Positions 19,638 through 29,901 of a stretch of DNA of 64,000 bases are shown one piece after another (positions within the stretch are counted from its first letter, which is position 1; every line of letters begins with the position of its first letter). Source of the stretch: Emiliania huxleyi CCMP1516. Its lineage: Eukaryota > Haptophyta > Isochrysidales > Noelaerhabdaceae. The DNA is taken from the NCBI RefSeq assembly GCF_000372725.1, contig NW_005195220.1, positions 210,822-274,821 on the forward strand. The letters run 5' to 3'. Made by a program: the position numbers and the translations under genes. The notes beneath the pieces were generated by a model. That model did no database searches. It saw nothing but the letters and a program-made list of their open reading frames with translations, and was not told the origin of the DNA.

Positions 19638-19752
19638 ACGGAGTCGCTTAGGCGGCTCCGGTGGTGTGCCGGTGATAGTACTAGCACGCGCCAGTTCGCA
19701 CCTGTGTCGAGCCTGTCTGCTGGTGAGAGAGAGTTCTTTTGTTTAAATTCTT
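19638..19752 (+). mobile_element. tRNA-like SINE, copy 1
   Basis: Starts ggagtcgcttaggcggctcc, where tcgcttaggcgg fits a Pol III A box at 10 of 12 positions. Gttcgcacc, 38 nt later, fits a B box at all but one position. It ends gtttaaattctt. Other copies: 32147-32261 (minus), 49309-49368 (minus, partial), 59411-59640 (plus, rearranged), 60506-60545 (plus, tail only). Confidence 0.65.
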
Positions 19753-19762
19753 CTCTTTTGTT

Positions 19763-20582
19763 GTTTTCGGCGTCTAATTCACAGCGAATCGATTTCACTT
19801 TTGCGAGCGAGTGTGAAGTGAATGAGGACGGATGCTCCCACTGTGAGAGTCGTGATTTCTTGTTGGTTAATAAAAATATCTCCCGAGTTCCTACACTCTG
19901 ACACTCACTTGCAAGCGTCGGCTCCCATGAGCGGGCCTGAGACAGTGACAGCGGTACTGTGTGAGAGAGATTATTTGGGTCAACCTGTAACTACGAGCGC
20001 GTCGGGCTGGCGATGGAGAAGTGAGCTTGTGCAAGCATGTCTCTACTCTTTCGCCGGCCGGAGGCACTCACTTCCGCGCACTAAGTTAGTGCGCGTAGTA
20101 GCCGATCTCGCCTCCGTCCGCCGGCGAAGGGCACTACGAGCGGCCCGCCGGACCACTCCCCTCGCGGCCGGTCGGAGGCACTCACTTCCCGCGCGCATTG
20201 TTTGCTAAGTTAGTGTGCGTAGTGTCCCGGCCTCCGACCACGACTCCCGGGAGCACTTGACCCGCCTCGGCGCACCACTAGCCCTCGTCCAGCTCACAGA
20301 CTAACTTGCGTCGACTTAGTTCCCCGCAGGGCCCGGGACCACTCACTCACTACATCTTCACACGAGTTAGTGACGCCTCCTGTCTCGGACGCTGGGGACT
20401 GCGGCTTCCTAAGTCAACTTTTTGAGAGGATCATTTTGGCTGAGCTATAAGAGGCCTCATAGAGAGGGATGCTTCGGCGGTCACCTCAGGCCATTCGATG
20501 TTTCTTTTGTTGTTTTCGGCGTCTATTAAAAAGTGAACCCCCCCCGCTGCTCACAGCCGCTGCTAAGAGCCCTCACCGCCAA
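19763..20582. other. Gene-poor spacer with fold-back
   Basis: No coding motif. A string ttttgttgttttcggcgtct occurs at both about 19757 and 20509. Two related blocks (ggaggcactcactt ... taagttagtg) lie near 20062 and 20173. Gtcggaggc at 20170 is inverted at about 20230, giving a possible hairpin. Confidence 0.5.
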
Positions 20583-21070
20583 ATGAGGGAGTACTCGCCG
20601 CCTTGGATGTACGGAGCCGCCGAAGCGTTTCCAGACCCTGCGTCTGAGATTCCGTCCGGCCAGTGGATTGGCGATCAGCGGCCGGCTGTCATCCGCCTTC
20701 CTCTCGAAGAGCTGTCGCTTCCGCTCCCGCCGATCGGTGTGACACTCCGCTCCCTCTCACACAGCAGTGTGAGACGCTCCCTCTCACACAGCAGTATATC
20801 ACCTCGCACCGGCGCGCACGCGTGTCGAGGTTCCGACTCGTACGCGACATAGCTTGCGTGCAGGCGGGCCGGCGTCGATGCAGCGACGGCCGCCCTACCC
20901 CGCGAAGCCGCGCGTCTTCAGCGTCTTCAACCCCGCCATCACGGAAGCGCCAAGGGGGCTCTGTCCGCGCTGCACGTACGTGGTGGCGCTGCGGGTCGAT
21001 GCCATGCACCAGTGCAACGCCTCCTCGCCCCTGCTGCGCCGCAACATGCCGCAGAGCGCCCCAGGCACTA

Positions 21071-21168
<98 letters not shown>

Positions 21169-21746
21169 TCTCCCAGGAGGGGGCCAACTCGCCAGTGCAG
21201 CTCAATCATGGCGCAGGGGTGCCGCGAGATAGGCGCCTGGTTCAAGGGGACCGCCCTCGCCGTCCTCGACGCCGACCGCCGGCTTCTCGGCTGGACGTGG
21301 CTGCTCCCTCGCCCAGAGAACCAGGCCCCGTCTCCGCCCCAGGACTGGCGCCGGCCGTGGGGGCGCGGCGTGGGCATCGCACGCCCGCGACCGCCAACCG
21401 TAGGTGTCTCTCGCGGCCGTGGAGGGCAACGGCTCGCGCTGGTTCGTGCCTCCCGGAGTGAGCGACGGCTACCTGCCGCCGTGGGTTAAGCCGTCCTACG
21501 ACACTCGGCGAGCGCGCCCACACCTCGTAGACCCGACGCCTCTCGCCGTTCGCACCACACCGGCGGTGGCCCCAGGCTGCGCCCAACCTCCTAGATCGAC
21601 TATCTCCGCACGCTTCTCGCCGTCTGCACCACACCGCGGTAAACTCTCCCCAGGCTGCTCAACATCGACGGCCGCCTCTTCGCGACGACCACATGCCTGG
21701 CGTGCCACTTCATGGTGGCGCTGGTGCAGGTCTCTCTCTCTCTCCC

Positions 21747-21814
<68 letters not shown>

Positions 21815-21815
21815 A

Positions 21816-21910
<95 letters not shown>

Positions 21911-22896
21911 GCTCACCCACGCGCACCGGGCCTTGCACTTTGCATGCCGTGGGGCTCCTGTCGTCTAGACGCGCAGTCGCGAGGGACTAGCCTGGCCCTT
22001 GCCCCACTACCTTGTGCGTGTGTGGAGGAGCTTACCCTACCTTACCTAACCTCACCGTCGGGTCACTCTGCTCCGCAGGCTCTCTCTCTGTAGAGCTCCA
22101 GGAGGGCCGAGTGCGCACGTGTGGCTGAGGGCTGCCGACTGCTCCGCAGGTCACCGCCACCGTCACCTCTGACGGCGGCGTGGTCGAGCTGAGAGCGTGG
22201 GCAAGCAAGCGCTGGCCCAGCAAGGACGTGTGGGCCCAGGGGCGCAACCAGGCCATCTTTGCAGCGCCCGACAGTGCCACGGGCAGCACCACGCCGACGC
22301 CCTCGCCGCCGTCGCCGCCGCCGACAGCTGCAGTGATGGTGCAGCCGTGGCTTGGGCTGGTCGCGTCGTTTGGCTCGCCGCGTTTCAGAGAGCGGCACCT
22401 TCTGTCGTGCTACGCCTCGCAGGCACAGTGGTGGCGAGGCAACACAACCGTCGACGCCGCGAGACCCCTGCAGCGGGCGATCACGCGCTTGGGATGGCGC
22501 AGCGCGATGCGGCTGCAGAATGTCCAAGAGTGCGGCCCCACACCAGTCGGAGGAAGGGCGATGGTGACCTCCGCCGCCGCCGGCGACCGATTTGGATCAC
22601 TCCGACTGGTCGCAAACCACACCACGGCAGAGCGGCGGCGGGGCACGTTTCGTGCGGGTGGCCACCGCGTCTCCCCCACATCCAACCTGATCCGGGTCCG
22701 CAAGCGACCGCAAGAGTGGCCGGCTGCGCGCCGCGGAGGACGAAGGCTGCACCGCGCCGCCAACGATGCGCCCTGCGACCGCACCCTCCCCCTCGACCAG
22801 CAGCCACGGAGCCGCTGCTCGTGGGCCGGTCGCGGCGGCGGCGGAGGCGTACAGCCGCGCGCGGTCGGCTCGAATGGCACGGCGGCGGCGGCGGCA

Positions 22897-22929
<33 letters not shown>

Positions 22930-24380
22930 GGGGTGGGCATGCGCCGCGTGCACGGGTTGTCGCCGGCGTGGGGTCGGGGCGAGGGCCGAGGAGAGGTGGG
23001 CGACAGGTCGAGCGGAGGCGGTGCCCCGCGGCCTCGCGCGTGCGCTGCGCTGCTCGGGGTATGTGCCGCACCTGCAACCTCGGGTAATCTCGGGTAATCT
23101 CGGATAGTCTCGGGGTATGGGCCGCCCCTGCAGGTCTAGACAGTGACACGTCCTGGTCCCCTCCTGCTCCCACCCCACGCTCTTCCCACAGACACACACA
23201 CGCCCCCCGCGCCCAGATCGCACGCGCGCCCAGTCGAGAGCGGGCAGACAGGCAGAGATCGACTGGGCGGACAGGCAAGCGCCGACTCCCTCGCTCCGCC
23301 ACGCCCTTAGATGGGTCTCGTCCACCGGTGGACGGGACACGTCCAGGACACGTCCGAGACATGTCCGAGACATGTCCCCCTCAGGTGGGCCACGTCCACC
23401 GGCGGACGGGCTGGCTTGAGCGGCGCGCTCCGCCACGGCGCCCGCCCGCTGTGAGCGGCGCCTTGCCCCACCGCTGGCGGCCAGCTGATAGGCGCATCCT
23501 GCGGGGGAGCGCCGCCCGCCGCGCGGACTTCTCGGCTGGAGGGGGGGGCGGAGGCGGAGGCGGGGGAAGGGGCAGGGGCGGTGGAAGGGGGCGTGGGCGG
23601 GGCGGGGCCCGGGCGCCAGAACACCTCGGCGGCGATTGGAAGCGGCATCGCGAGAGCGTGCGCGCATCAGCGGGCGACACGCCCTTCCAATTCGGCTCGC
23701 AGTACACGTGCGCCCCTCTCCCCCCCCCCCCCCCCCCCCTTCTTCCGCGCGACATCCTAGCGCGGCAAGAGAGTCAGCACGGCGGAGCGACGCTGGCTAC
23801 ACGCCTCCCTCACGCCCTTCGCTCGGCGGCGCGGCGTCCGCAGGCACTTCTTCTACACCATGCAGCCGGTCTACCCCTTCCGCCTGCTGGCCACGTCGCG
23901 TGAGTTTTGCGTCGCGTCGAGTCAGTCGGAGGTGCCAAATCCCCTACCCCCTCGGTACCGTATCCAAATCCCCCTACTGGCCGGCTAGCGCGTGAGATGT
24001 GGCTACATCTCCCGGCGAGATGTCGGCGAGTTCTCGTGAGAGCGAGTCGCTGGCACGGCCTAGGACGACTGCGAGAGCGTGCAGTTCATCAGCGGCGCCG
24101 TGCTCGAGGCGGCGCGGAACGCGACTCCGACCGCAGACGGGCAGCAGGGGCAGGGGCAGGGGCAGCAGCTGCTCCTGTCGATGGGGATCAACGATTGCGA
24201 GGCGAAACGCTCGCGTGCCCCCGAGATGGCGTGTGACCTGATCGCGAGATGCGTACCACGATTTCGATTTAGGCGAAGCTGGCGCGCATTCCGATGGCGC
24301 GGGTGTGGGAGATGCTGAGGCCGCTGCCGGGCGAGAAGGACGCGTGCCAGGTGGGTGGAGGAGGGCTGGAGGAAGGGTAG
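20583..24380 (+). CDS. Multi-exon protein resembling GH130-type beta-propeller glycan enzymes
   Basis: At least ten exons: 20583-20736, 20864-21064, 21233-21324, 21404-21507, 21654-21729, 22150 to about 22700, one near 23600-23710, about 23852-23932, about 24064-24201, and 24273-24380. The early ones join in frame. Blade-like motifs come in order: VFSVFNPAITEAP, WFKGTALAVLDADRRLLGW, DTRLLNIDGRLFATTTC, QGRNQAIF, VQPWLGLVASFG, GSQYTHFFYTMQPVYPFRLL, DCESVQFISGAV and LLLSMGINDCEAKLARI. This pattern recalls glycoside phosphorylases and related five-bladed propellers, but I cannot name the substrate. Several introns are GC-AG (21065, 21325, 21508, 24202). Intron 5 holds (CT)n, (CA)n and an introner-like repeat. 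The exons between 22700 and 23600 are unresolved. Confidence 0.65.
21066..21164. repeat. (CA)n microsatellite
   Basis: About 98 bp of CA inside intron 2 of the propeller-type gene. Confidence 0.97.
21730..21910. repeat. (CT)n followed by (CA)n
   Basis: About 80 bp of CT, then about 90 bp of CA, at the start of intron 5 of the propeller-type gene and directly abutting the introner-like repeat. Confidence 0.97.
21911..22052 (-). mobile_element. Introner-like repeat, copy C (inside an intron)
   Basis: Reversed relative to copy A: ctcacccacgcgcac, gccttgcactttgcatgccg, ccccactacc, gtgtggaggagcttac and a (ttacc)n end. It lies inside the 21730-22149 intron. Like copy D it is preceded by a long (CA)n, so the microsatellite may be part of the element. 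Confidence 0.85.
22868..22936. repeat. (GGC)n tract
   Basis: GGC/GGT repeat in the unresolved part of the propeller-type gene. Confidence 0.9.
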
Positions 24381-24644
24381 GTAGGTAGGAAGATAAGCTT
24401 CTCCACGGAAGGGTGGAGGGTCGGCCCACAGGTCGGTACGTTGCTTGTTCGATACACATATATGTAGAGTGTGTGCGGAGGCGCACGGCAGAAAAACCAG
24501 AATTTTGTATCGTTTATTTCAATACACATATAGGAATAGCCGTACCCTACCTGGGTACCCACCTATCTGAGAGTGAGCTGTGTACAACCCCCGGGAACAC
24601 TACCTATCTGCCGGAGCGACTCCACGGTGAAGCACCGACAACGA

Positions 24645-25181
24645 TTAGTCAGGGGCAGCGGCGGGAGCTCCGCCCTCGCGATTGGCATCGGGCCCCTGGC
24701 CCTGCTCCCACCGGCTCGTTGATTGCCACCGCTTGATGTGCTTCTTGTCGTCGCGATCCACCTGTGGGAGGAGGACGCAGGGCGGCCATCGGGGAGGACG
24801 CAGGGTGGCGGGCCATTTGAAGTTCCGCCGGTGCCGTTCGGAAGGCGGGAGAGAAGGGACCCGCCAGGCACACGCGACCGCTACACTGCACACCGCGGCA
24901 AAGCTCTGCCGGTCGCGCTGGATGGCGACCACCTGCTGGAAGAGCGGTGACCCGGCGGCGAGGACGCGGCGAGGACGAGCGGCCGGCTCCGCCGGCTTTT
25001 CCTCGGGCTGCGGCGGTCGCTGTTGCTCTCGCTGCTGTTGGCGCGACCGTCGCTGCTGCTGCTGCTGCGGCTGCTGCTCCCGCTGCGGCGCCGCAGCGGC
25101 CCACTCCTCGAGTCCTCCGAACCACTCCTCGAACTGGCTCTTTGTGTAAAGCTCGCCGTCAGGCGCTCGGCGTCTCTCCAT
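24645..25181 (-). CDS. Unknown 132-residue protein, 2 exons
   Basis: Exons 25181-24900 and 24761-24645 join in frame. The first has DGELYTKSQFEEWFGGLEEW, a motif style (DG, YTK, F, G, W) seen in several algal proteins of unclear role, then a Gln-rich stretch. After the join it reads FQQVVAIQRDRQSFVDRDDKKHIKRW. The intron 24762-24899 is GC-AG, 138 bp. Not assigned to a family. It lies convergent to the propeller-type gene. Confidence 0.6.
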   Translation of the reverse strand: MERRRAPDGELYTKSQFEEWFGGLEEWAAAAPQREQQPQQQQQRRSRQQQREQQRPPQPEEKPAEPAARPRRVLAAGSPLFQQVVAIQRDRQSFAAVCSVAVACAWRVPSLPPSERHRRNFKWPATLRPPRWPPCVLLPQVDRDDKKHIKRWQSTSRWEQGQGPDANREGGAPAAAPD

Positions 25182-25364
25182 TGTGCCAGTCCGCAGACGA
25201 GTCGGCGAGTCCTCGAAAGAGCAACCCAATGGGTCCTCGGAGAGGGTCCTGGGTGGGCGGGGCCTCTACTCGCCAGCGCCCGGACGCCAAGACACATCTG
25301 GGAAGAAAAGATGCGTTCCGATGCTTATCCTTTATCCTGGTTTTTCGTTTTTTCTTTTCTCGTG

Positions 25365-26771
25365 ATGTCCACCCCGCCGCGCCGCCGCTCGCGCCGCCTC
25401 GCCTCCGCCTCCACCGCCGCCCCCTCGCCAGACGCGCCGCCGCCCGCCCGCCTCCTCGACCTCCCCAGGGAGCTCCTCGAGCGCGCCCTCTCTCGCTGCG
25501 ACAGCCCCCTCGACATCGCTCGCGTCGCGGCCGTCTCCCACCTCTTTCACTCGCTCGCGGAGCAGGGCATCCGCTTGTGGGCGCAAGAGCGCGGCTTCGA
25601 GCTGCCGGCGCAGCCCGAGGGCGAGAGCTGCGCCGTGCGGTGGCTGTGCTATTATGCGTTGCTGCGCGAGTCCAACCCGCCGGCGAGGGCGGCGGCAGGC
25701 AATATGCACAGCGTCTTCATCGACGGCGAGGGGCAGCTCTCGTCGTGCGGCTCTGCGCCGTGGTTCAGCCCAGGGCTACTCGGCCACGGCGAGGGCGTGA
25801 CTCGGCTCAACACGACGACTCTCCTCCCCTCCTCCCCGCTGGGCGACGAGCGCGCCGTGAGCGTGTCGGCTGGGGACTTCCACAGCCTCGCCCTGACCGC
25901 CGACGGCGCCGTCTGGAGCTGGGGCTTTGGAGTCCTTGCGGGCCACGGCGACCAGCATGACCAGCTGCTGCTGAAGAAGATCGAGGCCTTTGCTGGCCAG
26001 CGCGTCGTCGCTGTGTCGGCTGCAGGCAACCACAGCCTCGCCATCACCGCCGCCGGCGCCATCTGGAGCTGGGGCTTGGGAGCCTCTGGCCGGCTGGGCC
26101 ACGGCGACGCGCAGAACCAGCTGCTGCCGAAGAAGGTCGAGGCCTTGGCGGGGCGGCGCGTCGTCGCCGTATTGGCAGGAGGCGACCACAGCCTCGCCCT
26201 CACCGCCGGCGGCGCCGTCTGGAGCTGGGGCGATGGAGAACACGGCAAGCTGGGCCACGGCGACGCGCAGAACCAGCTGCTGCCGAAGAAGATCGAGGCC
26301 TTTGCCGGCCAGCGCATCGTCGCTGTGTCGGCTGGACTCGACTTCAGCCTCGCCATCACCGCCGACGGCGCCGTCTGGAGCTGGGGCCTTGGAGATGATG
26401 GCCGGTTGGGCCACGGCGACCAGCAGAACCAGCTGCTGCCAAAGAAGGTCGAGGCTTTGGTTGGCCAGCGCGTCGTCGCCGTGTCGGCTGGAACCGCTGT
26501 CAGCCTCGCCCTCACCGCCGACGGCGCCGTCTGGAGCTGGGGCGATGGAGGCTTAGGCAAGCTGGGCCACGGCGACGCGCAGAACCAACTGCTGCCCAAG
26601 AAGATCGAGGCCTTTGCCGGCCAGCGCGTCGTCGCTGTGTCGGCTGGATACCACCACAGCCTCGCCATCACCGCCGACGGCGCCGTCTGGAGCTGGGGCA
26701 GTGGAGACTTTGGCAAGCTGGGCCACGGCGAGGACCTGTCGAACCAGCTGCTGCCCAAGAAGCAGGGGTGA
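25365..26771 (+). CDS. RCC1-repeat protein with N-terminal F-box-like segment
   Basis: A 468-residue single-exon protein. Residues about 25-70 (LLDLPRELLERALSRC, ARVAAVSHLFHSLAE) look like an F-box-type helix bundle. From about residue 150 there are at least six RCC1 repeats of about 50 residues, each with SAGxxHSLAxTADGAVWSWG and GxLGHGDxxNQLLPKK, folding into a beta-propeller. Such proteins act as GTPase exchange factors or as F-box substrate adaptors; which applies here is not shown. The repeats are almost identical at DNA level, so they expanded recently. The protein stops soon after the last repeat. ATG 25365 is chosen because upstream sequence is low-complexity. Confidence 0.85.
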   Translation: MSTPPRRRSRRLASASTAAPSPDAPPPARLLDLPRELLERALSRCDSPLDIARVAAVSHLFHSLAEQGIRLWAQERGFELPAQPEGESCAVRWLCYYALLRESNPPARAAAGNMHSVFIDGEGQLSSCGSAPWFSPGLLGHGEGVTRLNTTTLLPSSPLGDERAVSVSAGDFHSLALTADGAVWSWGFGVLAGHGDQHDQLLLKKIEAFAGQRVVAVSAAGNHSLAITAAGAIWSWGLGASGRLGHGDAQNQLLPKKVEALAGRRVVAVLAGGDHSLALTAGGAVWSWGDGEHGKLGHGDAQNQLLPKKIEAFAGQRIVAVSAGLDFSLAITADGAVWSWGLGDDGRLGHGDQQNQLLPKKVEALVGQRVVAVSAGTAVSLALTADGAVWSWGDGGLGKLGHGDAQNQLLPKKIEAFAGQRVVAVSAGYHHSLAITADGAVWSWGSGDFGKLGHGEDLSNQLLPKKQG

Positions 26772-27085
26772 CGTTGTAAAGGCAGCCGGTCGGACGCTCT
26801 GAGAGTGAAAAAACATCGTGTTTCGAGTACCATAGCAATGTACGCCCAGCGACGCGTGCCGGATGGAGTCCGGCCGCGGGTGACTAGGGAAGTCCGCTCA
26901 GGATGTGTGGCAGCCACGAGCCACGTTGGCTGAGTGTCTTGTCTTGTGGTTATGTGTGTCGCTCCTGTGTGACCGTCTGGGCACTGGGGCAAAATCTGAG
27001 GCTGTTCCCGGGCATTCACACTATATTCCTCTGAGATAATATTATATTTCGCCGCCACCGCGGCGCGCGCGCTTTATCCGCGCGC
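26772..27085. other. Intergenic
   Basis: No coding motif. Composition becomes AT-richer towards 27050 (gagataatattatatttc). Confidence 0.4.
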
Positions 27086-27092
27086 TATATTA
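27086..27092 (+). promoter_or_regulatory. Possible TATA-like box
   Basis: tatatta lies 59 bp before the ATG of the membrane glycoprotein, after a GC-rich palindromic stretch (gcgcgctttatccgcgcgc). This is only a sequence resemblance. Confidence 0.25.
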
Positions 27093-27150
27093 GTAGAGCC
27101 AAACTTGTGTTCTTGTTTTGGATCAAACTTGTTACAGCTCAGCGAACGCG

Positions 27151-29121
27151 ATGCGGCCCCTGCCTAGCCTCCTGCTCCTATGCGCGAGCTATGGCGTGAC
27201 CGCTATCGAGTATGACTTCTCTACCGGGAAGAACGGCCTCGACTACTGCATCGCCGAGGCCGACACCACCAGCGACATGACAGCGTCGACCACCATGGCA
27301 CCTCCACCATGGACAAGCCTTGCACCATCTATGTCAGCCACCACCTGGGCGCCTGGCGTGTGCGAGCACAACCCCAATCGAGCCGAAGGATCTGAACAAT
27401 GGGTCCAGTCGGTCTCGTCGAGCACGTTCGAGCCCGCCATTTGCATCGACAATTCATTTCTCAAAGATTTATCGATAAATTGGCAACTTGGGTCAAAACA
27501 CCTTGAGGACATGTGTGCCTCCACTCACACTACCTCCCAGGCGATGGAGCACGCGCTACAGTCGGCTCCTGAGGCCTTATCCACCCACTGCGGCCAATCT
27601 GAATTTTTGGCCCTCCGCAGCCCCGCGATACAGGTGCACTCATGGCCCAATACGATGGCGCTACAATTCACGAGGCACGGGACTCTTGCTGCGACAACCC
27701 AGCCCCATAGGAAGCCTGCGACACACATGCCGCCGCCACCTTTGCTGGATTACTCAATGCTGCCCATTCTTCTGGGTCAATGCGACGGGAACGGCTTCCT
27801 TTGCCTCCAAAATGTTTCACCGTGGAACGCTACATTTGACCCTACACCTTGGCAGAAAGTCCTTCCCCGGGACCACTCGGACACGCCGAGTGCAGGAGAG
27901 GCATTGCACCATGAGACCTTGAGCAGTGGGACAGAGGTAGTGCCCTTCAACAATGGGACATGTGGTATCATCTGGCCACTCCATGGAACCACCGATGCTG
28001 CGAAAGCCCTTTGCCTTGATCACTTTCGGCGACGCGGCAAGCGCGATTGGGTCAAATACGAGCTCCATTGGAACTATATGTTCTCAAACAAGAATTGCGC
28101 TCGGGTACAGTCCACATGGATGGGAATGATCTGGCCATTTTTTCTTTGCTTTGCTCTCGTTGGGTCCCTTTTCCTTGCGTACTCCCTGCTGACAAGTGCA
28201 CTGACAATTGGCGACCTGTTTGCTTACCAGACCATGAGCAGCCTTATGATTGTCAAAGCGTGGTACGGATTGCGACACTATGGTGCAAATACCAAGCTAC
28301 TGATCATCAACCTGGGTATTCAAATCAAGTGGGTCTTTGACTGGTATTTTTGCCTTGCGCCAGCTGCGCTTGCGATATGCGGCATCATCCTGCTCGTTGC
28401 TTGGGGCTTTGCAATCTACGATTTCGTGCGATCCCTCCTATACTTCGCCAGGTATGCATGCCTCGTCGCCTTTGAGGTCATCATCAGCACTACTGTCAAA
28501 ACTGTTTGTTTCATTTGGACACCTATTACCACCACCATCTCCTTTGGGTGCCCGTATGCAATGGTTTGCGTCAGCATCTATCGCGACTTCCTTCGGAGGT
28601 TTCTCAACTTCGTCAGTCCAGTCGTGAGGGAGCACTATGCCGAGCTAACTCCTTTGTCCGATGTTTGCGAACCGATCGACACTGGCCGCCGAAAGCCGTT
28701 GCCCTCCTCGCTTTGCCCCCAATGCCTCCATGGACTTGTCGAGTGCTTCCATTGCACCTACCATGGCATGGCAGAAAATCCATGGGTGTGCGGGAACGCC
28801 CTTCGACCCAATGCCAACGAGAGGCCTATGCCGTGGAAATTCTGGATGTGTCGTAACCTCCATTTGGCGTTTTCTTTGTACGACGATGCTCTTGCCGCCA
28901 TTTATGCTCGGCTTCTCCACCTTCACGTTTGGGCCACTCTCCGTTGCCTGCAGTATCGTAGTGGTGAATACATCGTCATTTACGTGTGCAATTTTGGTTT
29001 GATCATGACACGCAAGGCCCTATACTACTTTATTGGCTTTGCTACCATTTGGCAAATCGTGTACATGCTAACCAATAGCATCGCAGTTGCTGCCGACCCG
29101 CAGGAGACCACCCCTGCCTAG
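27151..29121 (+). CDS. Large membrane glycoprotein-like protein of foreign composition
   Basis: A 656-residue uninterrupted frame that looks whole. A signal peptide (PLPSLLLLCASYGVTA) is followed by a Ser/Thr/Pro-rich outer part of about 300 residues with NxS/T sites (NVS, NAT, NGT). Then come several hydrophobic segments near residues 330-355, 405-435, 445-495 and 625-650, and a CxxC pair (CPQCLHG, CFHC). Topology recalls a viral envelope glycoprotein precursor, but I recognise no family, so a host membrane protein is equally possible. Base composition is visibly less GC-rich than every neighbour and there are no introns or repeats, which suggests transfer into this locus. If it is a virus relic it shows no obvious break and would be young. 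Confidence 0.6.
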   Translation: MRPLPSLLLLCASYGVTAIEYDFSTGKNGLDYCIAEADTTSDMTASTTMAPPPWTSLAPSMSATTWAPGVCEHNPNRAEGSEQWVQSVSSSTFEPAICIDNSFLKDLSINWQLGSKHLEDMCASTHTTSQAMEHALQSAPEALSTHCGQSEFLALRSPAIQVHSWPNTMALQFTRHGTLAATTQPHRKPATHMPPPPLLDYSMLPILLGQCDGNGFLCLQNVSPWNATFDPTPWQKVLPRDHSDTPSAGEALHHETLSSGTEVVPFNNGTCGIIWPLHGTTDAAKALCLDHFRRRGKRDWVKYELHWNYMFSNKNCARVQSTWMGMIWPFFLCFALVGSLFLAYSLLTSALTIGDLFAYQTMSSLMIVKAWYGLRHYGANTKLLIINLGIQIKWVFDWYFCLAPAALAICGIILLVAWGFAIYDFVRSLLYFARYACLVAFEVIISTTVKTVCFIWTPITTTISFGCPYAMVCVSIYRDFLRRFLNFVSPVVREHYAELTPLSDVCEPIDTGRRKPLPSSLCPQCLHGLVECFHCTYHGMAENPWVCGNALRPNANERPMPWKFWMCRNLHLAFSLYDDALAAIYARLLHLHVWATLRCLQYRSGEYIVIYVCNFGLIMTRKALYYFIGFATIWQIVYMLTNSIAVAADPQETTPA

Positions 29122-29713
29122 GAGGCGGACACTCGCCCACACCGCAGAGTGCGAAGCCCAGGCGCTCGCTGTACGCGCCATTGCTGGGGCGACGAAGAGA
29201 TGCGCGGGGAGAAGGGAGAGCGACGAGGAATGGGAGGCGATGGAGCAACTGCTAGCTGGACGACTACCCGAGCCGAGTGTGATGGACCAGGACCCGCCAG
29301 AAGACATCATGAGGGAGTATGACACACGGGTGGTGACTTCACTCAAGGCACTGCAGCAGACGGCGGCATCAATAATCAAAGTACGGGAAGGGAAGAGGAA
29401 GGGACTCGAGGCGGAGAGGAAGGAACGAGTAGCCGCGGAAACAGAACGCCTGAGAGAGGGACAGAAGGAAAGGAAGGAGAGGATACGAGAAATGGAGTGG
29501 GCGGCGAATGCGTGTATTTGCTGGCGACGGAGGCGACATCGACAACGTGATGCCGAGGAGAAGGAAAGGGAAGAGGCAGAGAGACGCCTCGAAGCGGGGA
29601 GAGGCAGAACGACGAGAGCGATGGGGATGACACTCAAAACGACCCACTGCGAGCTCGAAGGCGAAGGCCAGCGCAGGAAACGCGGTGATAGGAACGACGA
29701 TGCGGCGAGCGCC

Positions 29714-29717
<4 letters not shown>
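29122..29717 (+). CDS. Charged coiled-coil frame, uncertain
   Basis: An open frame overlaps the end of the glycoprotein frame and continues with Glu/Arg/Lys-rich heptads (ERVAAETERLREGQKERKER, EEKEREEAERRLEAG) until a (CA)n tract. It has no convincing ATG of its own near the start. GC-rich composition returns here, so it belongs to the host side of the boundary rather than to the glycoprotein segment. Could be an exon or chance. Confidence 0.3.
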
Positions 29718-29760
<43 letters not shown>

Positions 29761-29901
29761 GCTCACCCACGCGCACTGGGCCTTGCACTTTGAATGCCGT
29801 GGGGCTCCTGTCGTCAGACGTGGAGACGCGAGGGTTGCCCCCCCTTGCCCCACCACCTCGTGTGTGTGGAGAAGTTTACCTTACCTTACCTTACCTTACC
29901 A
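29718..29901 (-). mobile_element. (CA)n plus introner-like repeat, copy D
   Basis: (CA)n at 29718-29759 followed by the same core as copy C (ctcacccacgcgcac, ttgcactttgaatgccgtgg, gtgtgtggagaagttt) and a (ttacc)n end. This is the best-preserved reverse copy. Confidence 0.88.

Noticed and set aside
21012-22093. HTHTHT, VCVCVC and LSLSLS proteins
   Set aside because: Translations of (CA)n and (CT)n microsatellites within introns. The same applies at 29685-29788 and 45078-45469.
22063-23667. Several 150-350-residue Arg/Pro-rich frames
   Set aside because: They overlap the exons of the propeller-type gene on the other strand and consist of low-complexity GC-rich sequence.
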